Shown here one piece after another: positions 36,501 through 48,531 of a DNA stretch of 64,000 bases (the stretch's first letter is position 1; each line of letters starts with the position of its first letter). The DNA lies in contig OZ035963.1 in NCBI GenBank assembly GCA_964034945.1, positions 65,864,682-65,928,681 on the forward strand. The letters are read 5' to 3'. A program made the translations under genes and the position numbers. The DNA is from Chrysopilus asiliformis (lineage: Eukaryota; Arthropoda; Insecta; Diptera; Rhagionidae). The notes beneath the pieces are model-generated. The model was given only the letters and a program-made list of their open reading frames with translations. It was not told the origin of the DNA and searched no databases.

Positions 36501-36808
36501 CAGCGTAATTTTAGTGAATATTAGGAATATATAATAAAATATGTATTTTTGTTCACCCTGTTATGGAATACAATACAGGTGATAGGATTGCAGGATGTTC
36601 CGTCACGACATCCTTCGACAGAGTCTTTAACTGGGGATGGTCATCTACATCCCGGACATGCTTATCAAAATGGCCATCGAAGGTCGCCAAGTTTGAGGTG
36701 AGCTGTTTATAAAAATCCACAGGGTGATAAGGAAGAGGACTGTCATTAAACAATTTATTTAAAAAAACTGTTAACTAAAAAACATTTTTTTTATATTTCC
36801 ATAATTAG

Positions 36809-36972
36809 ACGAGGTGGATCACCGCTCGCACGATCACCTAGTCCAAGGCGGCGAGGCCATTATATACACCACGATATCGGTTTTTCGGATACAGTATCGA
36901 ACGTTGTAGAAATGGTTAAAGAAACCCGACATGTAGGTAGACATTACGGTCATGGTCCACGCTTCGCACGAG
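36809..36972 (+). CDS. cac: cac exon: conserved C-terminal tail
   Basis: The 164-nt exon enters in phase 2 and leaves in phase 1, with acceptor ATTAG and donor GTAATT. It reads RRGGSPLARSPSPRRRGH, YIHHDIGFSDTVSNVVEMVK and ETRHVGRHYGHGPRFARG. The block HHDIGFSDTVSNVVEMVKET is, from memory, a distinctive fly Cac tail sequence, which is strong support for cac. SPxR repeats suggest phosphorylation by proline-directed or basophilic kinases (inference). Confidence 0.93.
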
Positions 36973-37854
36973 GTAATTAATTTGAAGTCAATTTTGAATA
37001 CATTTTTTTGATTTCTTGGACATTTTCAAATATTTTTTTTAAATACTTTGTTTTCAAACAGAAGTATAAAAAAATATTTTTCGTTTTTTTTTTTCTTATT
37101 TTTCTGTAGTTTGAAAAAATATCAATTTTTTTTATAAATAAAAATACCATAATATTGTTCATGTATTTAGTTACAAGATTTTGGTTTTTTTATTCTATAA
37201 AGTATTTATACATTTTATTGCTTTCATTCATATATGCGTCTATAAAAAGATTGAAGTACATCGATGTTTTTATCGGTAACTTTTTTTTGTGGGAAATGAA
37301 ACGAATTTTACTCCTGACAGTAACTAAGAAGTATGAGAAAAATCGGTTTGCCACAAATTAGTGTCATTTGAAGCGCAAAGTGACGCAAGTTCTCGAACGT
37401 AATCCCCAATGCGCGACAAATTTACGTTTGCCTTTGTAAATTCGTGCTCTTGACTTTCAAACCAAACTTTAACATTGATTTTTGGGCGAACAAATGCTTA
37501 GGAAAATTAAATATTCTTCTCAATTCGTCTAATATTTCGTAAACAATAAAACAAAAATAGTTTTTTCTAAAAAAATTGTAAATTTTCCGCTATTTGCTTT
37601 TTAAATTCAGCGCCCTTTGCTCAAAAAATGTTTTCGCTATAACTTTTCGATTCAATTGTATAAGCATAAGAAATACAATACAGTTTCTCTGGCCAAATTT
37701 TCGCGCAGTTTTCGTGTCAGTTGCACTTTCTCTGTCTCACTAATATATTACTCTATTTCTAGCATTTTTACAATTTGAGACTATTTTTTCTTAGGTGGGC
37801 TTAAGTAATGGGGGTCTAAAAGAAAAGGTAATAGCGCAATTTCTAATTTTTTGC

Positions 37855-38195
37855 AAAAATCCCAAATGAAAAGGATAACCACATTATCTAATAGGACATT
37901 CCATTATCCTTACAGACTGTCAGAATCGGATTACGCGACCCCAAAAACCCTCCCATGATATATTTTCTAAAAATTTTGAGGAAAATGATAATCACGTTAT
38001 CCTTACAGGACCTTCCGTTATCCTTACAAGGACGAAGTAGTGAAAATATTGTATTGTCATCGGACTTACGTATCTATGCAAAATTCCAAGTCAATCGTAT
38101 GAGTCAAAGTGGGTCAAAATTAGATTCCAAGATTTGACCCTGACAGAAAAACAGACAGACAGACAGACAAACACGAGGGCAAGCTAAATAAAGAC
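37855..38195 (+). repeat. interspersed repeat with 'ccttacagg' subrepeats, copy 1
   Basis: Shares with 39790-40200 the phrases ggataatcacgttatcctta and ggaccttccgttatcctta, followed by cttacgtat..gcaaaatt, a cagacaga run and a gcaagctaaataaa end. The class is unknown; the A-rich end suggests a SINE or LINE tail. Confidence 0.6.
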
Positions 38196-39789
38196 TTTTA
38201 ACAAACTAAAACCACAACAAAAAATCGTTTTTCATCTCCCAATACCACCCCCCATTGGCGCTTAATGCTTAACCTTCACTGCTCTCAGAGCTAACGCTTT
38301 CCACATAAAAACTGCACTAAAAATATTTTTTTTCTGTGTACAATGGACACTGCAATATCTTTTAAATTTGCAATTTCCTAAACTAGCACTAAACTGTACA
38401 GTTTTTGTAGAAAAAAACATGATTTTTTTTTCTCGAAAACAACTTTGCAACAGATAACGATGTACTTCCATTTTTTTAAACTATATTATTATAGTATTAG
38501 GTGTTTAGTATATGTAATTTGCGTAGTTTATAGTTTTATCCATCAGTATATCACGCCAATATTGTAAATTACCAAAGTATCATAATTTTGAAAGTATAAT
38601 ATATCATCAGTTTCATTTCCTTTTTTAAAGTTTTTTAGAATTTTTGTGATTATTGTATAACAATTGTATAAGTTCAATATACCCTAAATGAGTATTTATA
38701 TTTTTTTAATGGTTTTTATGTGTTTTATATATACATGAATTTTATTTCATTATCTGTTGTTTAAATACTAATTTGAATTTCAGTTATTTGAAAATTTCTT
38801 TTTGTGATATGTTTTGCACAAACATAGTGCCCATTTCATTCATAGAAGTCTCTCTTTAGGACATTAATATCAATATATTGCAGTCATATGTTTTTATATA
38901 TAATTTCATAAAAAAAAAAGAATTGTTTCAGTAAATTATACATACAAGCAATTTGCAGTTTTTATATAAATGAAAAAAACAAACTACTTATTATCATTTG
39001 ATATTTGCGTTTATGAAACATTTGTTTTGATTAAACAGTTCAGATATAGCTATCCAAACATTTAAAATGGCCATTTTTCAATTAATTTAGTTAATTACAA
39101 ATAAAAGTTCTTTGTTACTAAACCAAATTATTGTTGATTTTAGCTTAAAAATACATTTATTTAGAAGCATTTTTAAAAAATTCGTTCTGTTGTTCGATTT
39201 GAAACATGTATGTTTGTTTATGTTTTTCATTTGAAAAAAAAATCTCATTATTTCCAAGTGAAAATTAGTTTTTAAAAGTGTCAAACATTCATAAATTATG
39301 ATTATTGAAAAAAGAACACATGCAACTAAAATATATTTTTCATAAATACGAGTACAGTAAAAATTACTAAATATCGGCAACGTTTTAAATAAAATTACTT
39401 GAAAATTTCAGGATTTTATTCTGATATATTTAACTGTCAGTGGGAAAGACATAATACGAACACGATGTTTTATAGGAAGTCTTATAGACTCGACATAATA
39501 GGAAGTTCTATCTTATTCCATGGTCATACACTTTCATTTTGATGTGACATGTCAAAATAAAACTTAATTGATTTGGACCCCACTATTGAGAAAATGTGAA
39601 TTTCAAATGATTTATTTGTATGAGTTTTATAGCGTGTTGTTGTGTGCATCCTGCAAAAAAATGCAAAGGCGACATCTGGCGACATATTATTCTCTTAAAA
39701 AGCTTTTATTTTAAAAAAAATGAACCCATTTTTTGGGCGCTATGCCTATTTTTTGGGCGCTATGTATCAGAAATAAAAGCGATATAAAT

Positions 39790-40200
39790 ATTTATTTTAT
39801 CCTTACAGGACCTTCCGTTATCCTTACAGTCTTCTTAATGCCAGAACGAAGTCAGCGACTCCAAAAACCCACAGAATAGGTTTTTACTTGAAAAATTTGA
39901 GAAAAAGTATAATCACGTCATCCTAAGAGGACCTTCCGTTATCCTTACAGATTTCTTAATGCCAGAATCGGCCCCAAATGATAGTTTTCCCTGAAAATTT
40001 GGGGAAAAGGATAATCACGTTATCTTTACAGGACCTTCGTTTATCCTTACAAGGAAGAAGTAGAGAAAATATTGTATGATCGTCGAACTTACGTATGTGT
40101 GCAAAATTTCAAGTCTATTTTAAAAGTGGTCCAAAATTTAATTGCAAGATTTGAATCAGACAAACAAACACTAAGGCAAGCTAAATAAAAGCTTTTTAAA
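39790..40200 (+). repeat. interspersed repeat with 'ccttacagg' subrepeats, copy 2
   Basis: Second copy of the family at 37855, with three internal ccttacagg/ggataatcac subrepeats. It ends gcaagctaaataaaagcttt and lies 20 bp from the following Helitron. Confidence 0.6.
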
Positions 40201-40219
40201 ACATTTCTGTCGTTAATAG

Positions 40220-40762
40220 TTAGTACCAGGAAGGCCGAGCCATGCTCGGCGATCTCAAAATCCTCCTTCTGCCTCTGTCTCTGAATAATTGAATCCGATT
40301 GTAATTGCAACATGATTCGTATAATGAGGTTCAGAGAACTTGATTGTTTTGTAATTACTATTTATCGCTGCCGATATATATCTAAAAAGTGATATTTTTA
40401 GAATGCATATCGAAAAACCTTACTCCCTAGCAATATTGCGAATTTTCATTAAGATACCTTCACGTAATTCGAAGACACCAGGCGAGGGGTATCGAAGAGA
40501 GGGAAAAGTCAGGTTTGTAGTGGACAAATCGAAAACCCTTAGCCCACTTAGTAATACTGTAAAGTTTCATTAAGATCGGACAACCCAATTCAAAGATACC
40601 AGGCGAGGGGTATCGAGGGGAATTTTCTCAGAGAATCTAGATCGATTCCTTGTCCCCGAAAATCCCTAACCCGTAAGTTTCGTGCAAATCGTGAGGCGGG
40701 TTTTTGAGATCGTTTGTGCAAACAGACAGACAGACAGACATTCCTCGTATTATATTATAGGA
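40220..40762 (-). mobile_element. non-autonomous Helitron-like element, family 1, copy 2
   Basis: On the - strand it starts TCCTATAATATAATACGAGG after A and ends with the hairpin GCCGAGCATGGCTCGGC, then CTTCCTGGTA and CTAA. It is homologous along its length to 5553-6088. Confidence 0.7.
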
Positions 40763-41220
40763 TAGGATATTAAAAATTTTAAATGAATTTTTATCTTTCG
40801 CTAAACAGAATTATTTAAAACTGAAAATTGTGTCCACCACATCAATTTGGTAAATTTTACTGTACTCTCATTATTATTTGATTTGAATAAAAACATGCAT
40901 TTAGCTCGCGTTCGGTTTTATCAAAAAGCTTCCTTCACCTTTCTCTAGACAAGAAAAATTTTATTTTTCTACACATTTTACTGATTGAATAACAGTAATT
41001 ATAATTTTTGGAAAAATAAATTTAAATCATGAGAAATTAAATTTTTATTTTCGTTTAAAAAAGAAAAGTTTCAAAATTCCATTTGTTTTAAATTTAAATT
41101 GATTAAAATTAAAAAAAAAAAAACTTTAAGAAACATGTCTTAAGAAAGCAAGCAAAAAATCAATAAAAAATTCGTTGTTGGTCGTTTCTGTTCGTTTCCA
41201 ATTTTATCTTTCCACTATAG

Positions 41221-41412
41221 GTTCATGGTCAGCATCGACAAGCCCGGCACGATCGCCATCGCCAGCTCGTTACGCACGAAGTAGGCGTAATCACCTGCCT
41301 TATCCCACATATACATATGGGACAACAAGTCTATGTCAAAGATCACGGTCGCCAAGTCCCGCTCGACTTCAGGAGATGCGTGAAAGAGATAGACTTGGGA
41401 TTGATGAAATGG
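41221..41412 (+). CDS. cac: cac exon: SPxR-rich C-terminal tail
   Basis: The 192-nt exon enters in phase 1 and leaves in phase 1, with acceptor CTATAG and donor GTACAT. The peptide begins GSWSASTSPARSPSPARYAR, includes LPYPTYTYGTTSLCQRSRSP and ends SPARLQEMRERDRLGIDEM plus G. The SWSASTSPARSPSP and YGTTSLCQRSRSPSPARLQ blocks match my memory of fly Cac. Several SPxR motifs suggest regulated phosphorylation (inference). The - strand open frame over this exon is a shadow. Confidence 0.94.
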
Positions 41413-42186
41413 GTACATTAAACAATTGTAAAAATTTTACTTTACTACTACTACTACCATTTAAAAAAAAAAAACATTATAAAATTTGCGCAAAAATCCA
41501 TTTAAAAAATATTCTGTTATCATTAATATTTGTTGTTTAAATACTCACCTTAAAAATTCAGACCATATAATATTTAAACAGTGGAGAAAAAATATTATAT
41601 TTTAGTATTTTTTTGTGTACATGTTGGTGTGTGCACGTGAAAAAAAACTCATTCAAATTATTTTTACAATTTTTTATTATTATTTTCCTAATAGTATTTT
41701 AGTTGTTTTACAATTTTTTGTTGAACGTTTTTTTTTTTTTGGTTTTAAGTCATTTTTAATACATATTTTTTCTAATATATAAATATTTATACATATGAAT
41801 AATAACCTATAGTAAAACGCATGATTTTGCACTTTAATCATATATAAATAAAAAACATAATCCTATGTTGTTATTTTACTAACTTAAATATAAATACAAC
41901 CATGTTTTACTGTAAATACCCCAAAATTACAAAGTGTTGCTTCATGAAGGGGGTTTTCAAGCGGAAATGTGCAATTCGGACACGACTTTTTTGGTAAGCG
42001 TTGAAAATGCGAAAATGCAGTTCATATGCAAGACGCATTTTCGCTTTCAACGCAAATAAACATTTTTTTTTCAACGCAGGCAAAACCTTTTCCACAGCAA
42101 ACACTTTGTGAATTTTGGGTTATTAAAATATTTAATAACCTTTCTATAAATTCATACGTATTTGTCTTCTTTTTGAACAAAAACAG
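41413..42186 (+). other. cac intron
   Basis: AT-rich intron of 774 bp with nothing recognisable, apart from a self-complementary section around 42000-42070 (gcgaaaatgcag.. and ..acgcattttcgc). Confidence 0.7.
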
Positions 42187-42338
42187 GTGGCTCTCACGTT
42201 CAGCATAGCTACCCAGTATTAGCGGCCAGACGTGGAGGTGCTGGTAGACGATTACCTCCAACGCCTTGCAAACCTTCGACATTACAATTAAAGCCAACTA
42301 ATATTAATTTTCCAAAATTAAACGCTAGTCCAACACAT
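42187..42338 (+). CDS. cac: cac exon: RIM-BP-type proline motif
   Basis: The 152-nt exon enters in phase 1 and leaves in phase 0, with acceptor AAACAG and donor GTAAGG. It reads GSHVQHSYPVLAARRGGAG, then RRLPPTPCKPSTLQLKPTNI, then NFPKLNASPTH. RRLPPTP fits the R-x-L-P-x-T-P motif by which Cav2 tails bind the SH3 domains of RIM-binding protein at active zones (established for the family). This places the product at presynaptic release sites. Confidence 0.95.
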
Positions 42339-42609
42339 GTAAGGAAATTTTATGTCAATTTTTTATCAAGTGTAATTTACATTATTTAAGATTTAGTTTT
42401 TATACGTCAAAAATACCACCTTATACTGAATTTTATATAAATTTTTGGTTGGTTTTAATTTCAATACAATCGGTCGACGAGTTTTAAAGTAATCGATCGA
42501 AGGAATTGTTATAATAGAGTCAAAATGTAAATTGCACTTGTTTTCAATTATTCTAAAGGACCTTTATTAAGTTTGTGATAACCAGAGAAAGCAGAACTTT
42601 TTATTACAG
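42339..42609 (+). other. cac intron (271 bp)
   Basis: Short AT-rich intron with nothing recognisable beyond the splice sites GTAAGG and TTACAG. Confidence 0.85.
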
Positions 42610-42830
42610 ACACATCACTCAACACCTCATAGTGTTCACTCGTTGCCACATCCACGTGATTTCCTACGGGATCAAAGAGATTTGTATTATAGTAGTAGAG
42701 ATCGTGATCGGGATCGTGAACGCTTTAGAAGTCGTATGCATGATTATGATTTACGTTATGAATATCATGATCGTGAACGTGAACTGTATGAAAGAGAGCG
42801 TGATCGTGAACGTGAATTCGAAAGAGAAAG
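42610..42830 (+). CDS. cac: cac exon: His-rich and Arg/Glu/Asp-repeat tail
   Basis: The 221-nt exon enters in phase 0 and leaves in phase 2, with donor GTAATT. It starts THHSTPHSVHSLPHPRDFLR and continues DLYYSSRDRDRDRERFRSR and YDLRYEYHDRERELYERERD, ending EREFERER. The alternating charge repeat is characteristic of the fly Cac tail and is encoded by repeated gatcgtga-like codons, so it is prone to length change between species. It is likely disordered (inference). Confidence 0.95.
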
Positions 42831-44961
42831 GTAATTTTTTTCAACAAATTTTTCTTATCTATTCTTGTTAATTTTGTTAAAGAAATATTTCATGTTTTAT
42901 GTCACACATTCTTCTATGTTTCTTTGTTGAGAAATGATTTTTTTTAAATATTCGATAGGAATAACATTTTATCAATCTTTTATAAAAGCAAATCTTATGT
43001 GACGGTTTTAGTTTGTAATAAATTCAGGTACAAATATTGCTTGATAACTTATAAAAACGACAAGGCGAATCACATCCATCCTTTTTATTAATTGCAAAAA
43101 GTTTTTGAAAATATATAAGGTCTAAAAAACATAACCTCGATTAAAAGTACCGAGTCAACATATTTTTTGAATGGAAATTGACTAAAAACAAGATCAGGAC
43201 TAAAGAATTTATTATCTGTTGAAATTGTATAAAAATTAACGTCAATTTTTTTAAAAGACTCAAGAAAATTAACCTTTTTATTTTATTAATCACCAAAAAC
43301 TTTTTAATCGAAGCCAGAAAAAATCAAATAAGATTTGCCTTTACAGCGTATTCTTTTAAATTGCTTTCAATGTGTTAGAATTTTAGATTTTTTTTAACAC
43401 ATACGTTAGGATAAAAACTTGATGTAATTTCCAAAAACTTTTAAAACCTAATATTTGAAACTTCTAAACTCCAATAAAAACATGTGAACAATTTTAACAC
43501 ATCTTCAATTAAAATGCGAAAATTGTGTCAAAAAAAATTACGCCTAGAAGAAATTTGAACCTAATTTTATAAACTACCACGAATTCTATTAAATTTAAAT
43601 ACGAGTATGTCTTAAAATTTCAAAAATTCATGGAAATATTTATTTGCACATATTTTTATGTTATCTTAAATTACTGTTTTTGACGCTACTGTCTGTCTAT
43701 CATCCGGGCAGTAATGAAAGTTAAATCGCGTATACTGACAAGCTATTCTTTGGACAGTAATGTCAATGAGGCTTAAGAGAGCGATAAAAAATGTTTTACC
43801 GAAAGCGTCAGCAGTTTTAGATCCGAAACACGAGATAATTCGAGCTTAAAGAGTTTCCCAATGGGCATGGTCGATATTTAGAATTATTTCATGTGGCAAC
43901 CCTGCGCGCTATTAATTCTATAGATTTTTAATATACGACTGAAAATCACGAAATTTTACTAATTGTAAGCGAAAAACGTCATTACTCCGTAAAGTTTCCC
44001 ATACTATCATGAAAAGATTGATACACACTTCGAGAATACCGGTAATTTTTCGCTGAACAGCTTTGTCAACAATCAATATATCCATATCACAGAACTATAT
44101 AACATAGAACAACTGTCACCATACAAAGCTCTGCTGAAAAATGGTCCCAAAAGTATTTCCCTCTTTATCCTACTTGAACGCATCCACTGAACTGTATAAG
44201 GTCGCGAAATTCAAATTTAGTTTCCGCGAAATTCAAATTTCACAAGTTTGAGACTAACTGTAGGCGCAAACAAATAACTTTAGGCGCCAACACCATTCCG
44301 AAAGTCTATTTTCCTTTGACAGCTCACGGTTTAAACGAGAGGACTATATTTATTTTCATACGGTTATCTCGCTCTTACTTGACTCGTTTTGATTCACTGA
44401 ACTGTATTGAAATGGGACCATTTGAGACAGCAAATCGAGCGATCTAGTATATCTATGATCCATATATACCAAGATTCTGATAGGCGTGTCGTTTTCGTTT
44501 TTATTGGTAGAAAAGCACTAACAATAACACGTAAAACGACTCTTATCGAAAACGACACGACTATCAGAATCGGGGTGATAAACTGAGAGCAATTCACAAG
44601 AGGTTCTAAAGTGCCTGTTGCACCGAAAAAAGTGTGAAAATTCGGTGCTGCAGTCACAAGGTCAAAAAATTGATCGCAACACCCACTTTACGACCTCTTA
44701 TGTTACTTCGATTTTTATTTCAACTAAAATACCTCTAAAGTTTGATAGGCAAAACTTTTGTTTACAATTTCGACCATCTAAAATATAAACAAAATGATGA
44801 AAATTGGAAAATTCGTTAAGTAGGATCAAAATGCTCACAAATTAAAATCGCTTTTCGATTACTTTAAAAACAAAATCTGTCATTGTCTTCCAAAAACCAA
44901 TAAAAACATTAATTTCGTATTTTTCTCCTCATTTATAATTCGTACATAAAAAAAAACAAAG
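42831..44961 (+). other. cac last intron
   Basis: AT-rich, with a less AT-rich region from about 43680 to 44700 that includes a small inverted-repeat element (44473-44571). No exon was seen. Confidence 0.6.
44473..44571. mobile_element. 99-bp MITE-like inverted repeat
   Basis: Arms of 25 nt, GATTCTGATAGGCGTGTCGT... and its inverse with one mismatch, at the two ends. No clear target duplication. Confidence 0.6.
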
Positions 44962-45112
44962 ACTGGAATACATAGCACCACTGTCGTTCGAACAGGCGCT
45001 TGCTATGGGCCGAACAGGTCGAGTACTTCCATCACCTGTTTTAAATGGTTATAAACCAAAAGGTGGACTGCATACCCGACATTCAGACTCAGATGAAGAG
45101 GACTGGTGCTAG
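44962..45112 (+). CDS. cac: cac last coding exon with PDZ-ligand C terminus
   Basis: The 151-nt exon enters in phase 2, with acceptor ACAAAG (a poor pyrimidine tract), and runs to TAG at 45110-45112. It reads RLEYIAPLSFEQALAMGRTG, then RVLPSPVLNGYKPKGGLHTR, then HSDSDEEDWC. The terminal DWC is the ligand class recognised by Mint/RIM PDZ domains in Cav2 channels. The acidic HSDSDEED stretch has possible casein kinase 2 sites. The conserved end confirms that the reading frame through all preceding tail exons is right. Confidence 0.96.
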
Positions 45113-47006
45113 CAAAGGCTAAGATTACGGCGTGATCGTAGGGAACAGATCTGGGTGTAACAGAGTTTGGACAACATTTATTAGATAACCAAAAATATGA
45201 GAAGGAAATAAACAATTTATACCTACTTATATCTACGATATTTAAATTAACTGAATTTGCAAAAAGAAAACACAAAGGAAAAAAAATAAACAACTGATAA
45301 ATAAATTGATATAGTATCTCATTATGTTTAATGTTGACTTTATGTTTTAAATTTAAAAAAAAAATCGGTTAATAGGTTCATTTTATATCAAAATTTACTG
45401 CTTAAAAAAATTACTTATTAATGAAAATTGTGATCAAAAATCTTATTATCTTAAAAAAGAATAATATGTAAAATGAGAAACTAAATTTTTTTATCAAAAA
45501 AGTAAAATTTAAAGAAATATATATTTAATGAAAAAAAATCTTTTCAAATTTTTGTGAGAATGATGGTAAAATGCATAAAGAGAGATATTTAGAGAAAAAA
45601 ATTCCTTTCGATACGCTCGTAATAAATAATATTATAAATGAATCAAGTAAATAAACTTATAACTAAAAAAAATGATAATTTTTTTAAATTAATAAATATA
45701 ATATTATGTTTAATCGAATTCCAGTAAAACTCGTTAAAAAATCACATAAATTACATCAAATTTATTGACTATTTAGCATTTAAAAAAATACATACAACAA
45801 GAAAAAAATTACGGTGCGATCCAAAAATGTTCATTTCTAAAGAGAAAGACGGTTGAATCGTTAATTACAATTGGTTATTCGTACATTTGTTTAATAAATT
45901 AACGATTATTGAAAATTCGAAAAGTGTTTTATGAGGATTGGTAAGCATTTAAAAAAAACAACAACTGCTAAACATGAAAAATAAAGTATGAGACTTAATA
46001 AAACTAAAAGAAACATAAACTAACACACAAGCGAACTGCCAATACCAAGTACTAAAATTAATTTTTGTCGGAAAAAAAAATTTAAATAAATCTTTATAAT
46101 AAAATTAAATTTAATGAAAAAAAAAAACATCACACAAAATACAAAACAAATATAATAATATAAAAAAAATACCACACCGATTACACAATACAGACATACT
46201 CGTAAATAGAAGATTTTTTCGTTTTTTTTTTTAAATTTCTGTTTCTTCTTAAATTAGTAACGACTTTAGAAAACGAAACGATGACCAAAGTATAAATAAT
46301 AATTAATTGTTCCAACTTACATATAAATTAGTTAAATCAAATATACGAAATAATATCGTACACAATTTTTCATGTGGTATAAATGAAAAGAAACCCGAAT
46401 TTTATTAAAATCTACTCGAAAATTAGGGGGACCTTTAATTTTCTGTTACCCTTTCTCGTAGGCAAGTCCAAGTTTTAACTTACGCCATTGATCGTCACAA
46501 TCTTTTGAACCATTTTCGAGAAAACCAGTTTTTGTATTTATTCAGACTGCAGGCTTCGGTCCTAACCACTCCGCGGTTCGTGGTTCGGTTGGTATAAATT
46601 AAAATCAAATCCCTTTAGTGATCTGAGAGATACTAGAGTTGATTTAAGTTGGCGAAAAACGTCTTGAGGGAACGGCTGCCTACTGGTGAAACCCGGATCA
46701 AAATCCTTTAAGCGTTCCCAAAGGTAACAGGAGAGGGGGTCATAAACAAGAGGAATTCGAGGTTCCACTCTAAAGCGTTTCAATATTTCACCAGAAAATC
46801 ACGGCAACTCACTTCGTCTTATAATAGTGATTTCATCTTACAATAGTAGCTGTTTTTTTAATGATCCGATCAGATATCCGGATTAATTCCCATACAAATT
46901 CGTAATCCAAGTTTTATCGGGATCGTGATCTGATTTGCTTTCTGAGTTAGTGGGAAATAAAAAAATACCCTCGGTGCCTATCTCAGCTTCCGTCTTTGAT
47001 TTTATA

Positions 47007-47292
47007 GACTGTGTTTACATTAGGATTCCTTTTGAGGCGGCAAGTCTTTTGCTCTGACCAAGTGAGGGTGAGGGACGCCGTGGGGAGGGAAACCAAAAAT
47101 AGCGAACGAAGTTTAGATTCACTTAAAATTATCGGTCGCAGACCGGTTTTTGAGTCTGGTCGTTGAAACCTGTGTCTTTAGTTTTGTTGATGAAACCGGT
47201 TTATGAATCCAGATAAAGCGAACCGTGTGCACACGGCAGAAAAATGAGGAAAGACGTGCCGCCTCAAAGTGAGTCCTAATGTAAACACAGTC
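47007..47292. mobile_element. 286-bp MITE with long inverted repeats
   Basis: Inverted repeats of about 43 nt start GACTGTGTTTACATTAGGA at both ends. ATA flanks both sides (47004-47006, 47293-47295). The middle is not coding. The superfamily is uncertain; TA or ATA duplication is possible. Confidence 0.8.
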
Positions 47293-48336
47293 ATAGGTGT
47301 GTGGATAGTGAATACTATTTCCAGCACATTCAGGATCAGAACTCGACCGCCCCCTCCTAAATATAATATCGGAAAATTTATAATTTGAACCACATGAAAA
47401 ATTTAAATTGGCAATTGTAGCCCCCCTCCAACCCTGTTCTTACTTTTAGAGAAAGAAAAAAATTTAATACGGAAACCGCAAAGAAACGAATTGAGAATTT
47501 TATCAAATCAACTCCGTAGGTAACTTGGAAAACCAATTAAAAAAGTTAGAACTTCAAATAATAATAATAAAAACAAAAAAAAACAAATTCAAAAATAACT
47601 ATAAATATTAATAATAATAATTGAATATAATTCTAATTTATTCAATTTTTGATACTTTTTACTACTACATGAAAGGAAACAAACAAAAATTTGTAAATAA
47701 ATACCAAACATACATTTTATTATTAGAAATCGATAAAGAAAAATTTTATTATAATTTTGAGAAAAATATGTGAATTTGAAGTAACGAATATAATAACTAG
47801 AACGCTCCAATATTGAAAAGTATGTATAAAAAGTACAGAGTAGATTAAAAAATAGACAGAAATGAATATTTATTTAGATATGCTAACTTATCATTAGTTA
47901 ATTGTTTACATTTTCACCGTCTCTAGTTAATTAGTTTTACTTTGAGTGAATATTTTTGAATAACCAACAAAGTCTTTATATTAGTTACCAATTGAATTTT
48001 TAAAAAGTTTATATAAATAAAAGTTGACGAAAGGCAAATTTTAACCAGTAGGCAAGATTGTAACTGAATGATAGTTAAATTTTCTTGATAAATAGAAAAA
48101 TATTTTCCCGTTTTCTAGATGAAATCAATTTATTAGACTATCAATTTATTATTAACTGATTTTACAGTGGCTTACAAAATTGGTCTTGTTTTATTAATAA
48201 AACTGCTCTAGTATGCTTTAGAAGGCTGACAAAGTGTTTTCTTGGAAATGGATTGTACTAACATTCGTATAAATAGCAAGAAAAAAAATATCATCAAAGA
48301 ATAAATAATTATAGCTTCCCTATCATGTCATATTTA

Positions 48337-48531
48337 TACTGGCAACCCTCGTATAACGCAGCATATGCGATTTCGCTCCACCGCGGCGATTTAAAAATCG
48401 AAATAATATTTACAAAATGCCGCCCGCAATTTCATACACGACGGACATTTTTATTTTTTTTTTTTGGCTAGGTGATAGCAACTCATATTTTTTCTAAAAC
48501 ACAACGTCCGCATTATACAAGGGTTACCTGA
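48337..48531. mobile_element. MITE with pogo/Tigger-like ends
   Basis: The left end CTGGCAACCCTCGTATAACG pairs with the inverse of the right end, CAGGTAACCCTTGTATAATG. The centre has GC-rich sequence (ccaccgcggcg, tgccgcccgc). The ends resemble Tigger-type termini. TA flanks are approximate. Confidence 0.6.

Larger units (their letters stand above)
33065..36808 (+). other. cac intron with array-bearing repeat
   Basis: Contains a 1-kb element (33142-34158) with a 20-bp hairpin and a tetranucleotide array. Beyond it is AT-rich sequence, and a short unit (about 36551-36727) with TCACCCTGT-type ends that may be a MITE fragment. No exon was seen. Confidence 0.6.
36973..41220 (+). other. cac intron with two repeat families
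   Basis: Contains two related repeats (37855-38195 and 39790-40200) and the second family 1 Helitron (40220-40762). A 17-bp direct duplication (attttttgggcgctatg) occurs at about 39730-39765. The rest is AT-rich. Confidence 0.6.

Noticed and set aside
36553..36753. 66-codon - strand frame with fairly balanced codons
   Set aside because: It is bounded by TCACCCTGT/ACAGGGTGA inverted ends, so it is more likely part of a small mobile element. No domain was recognised.
41215..41418. 67-codon antisense frame over a tail exon
   Set aside because: Shadow of the cac exon at 41221-41412.
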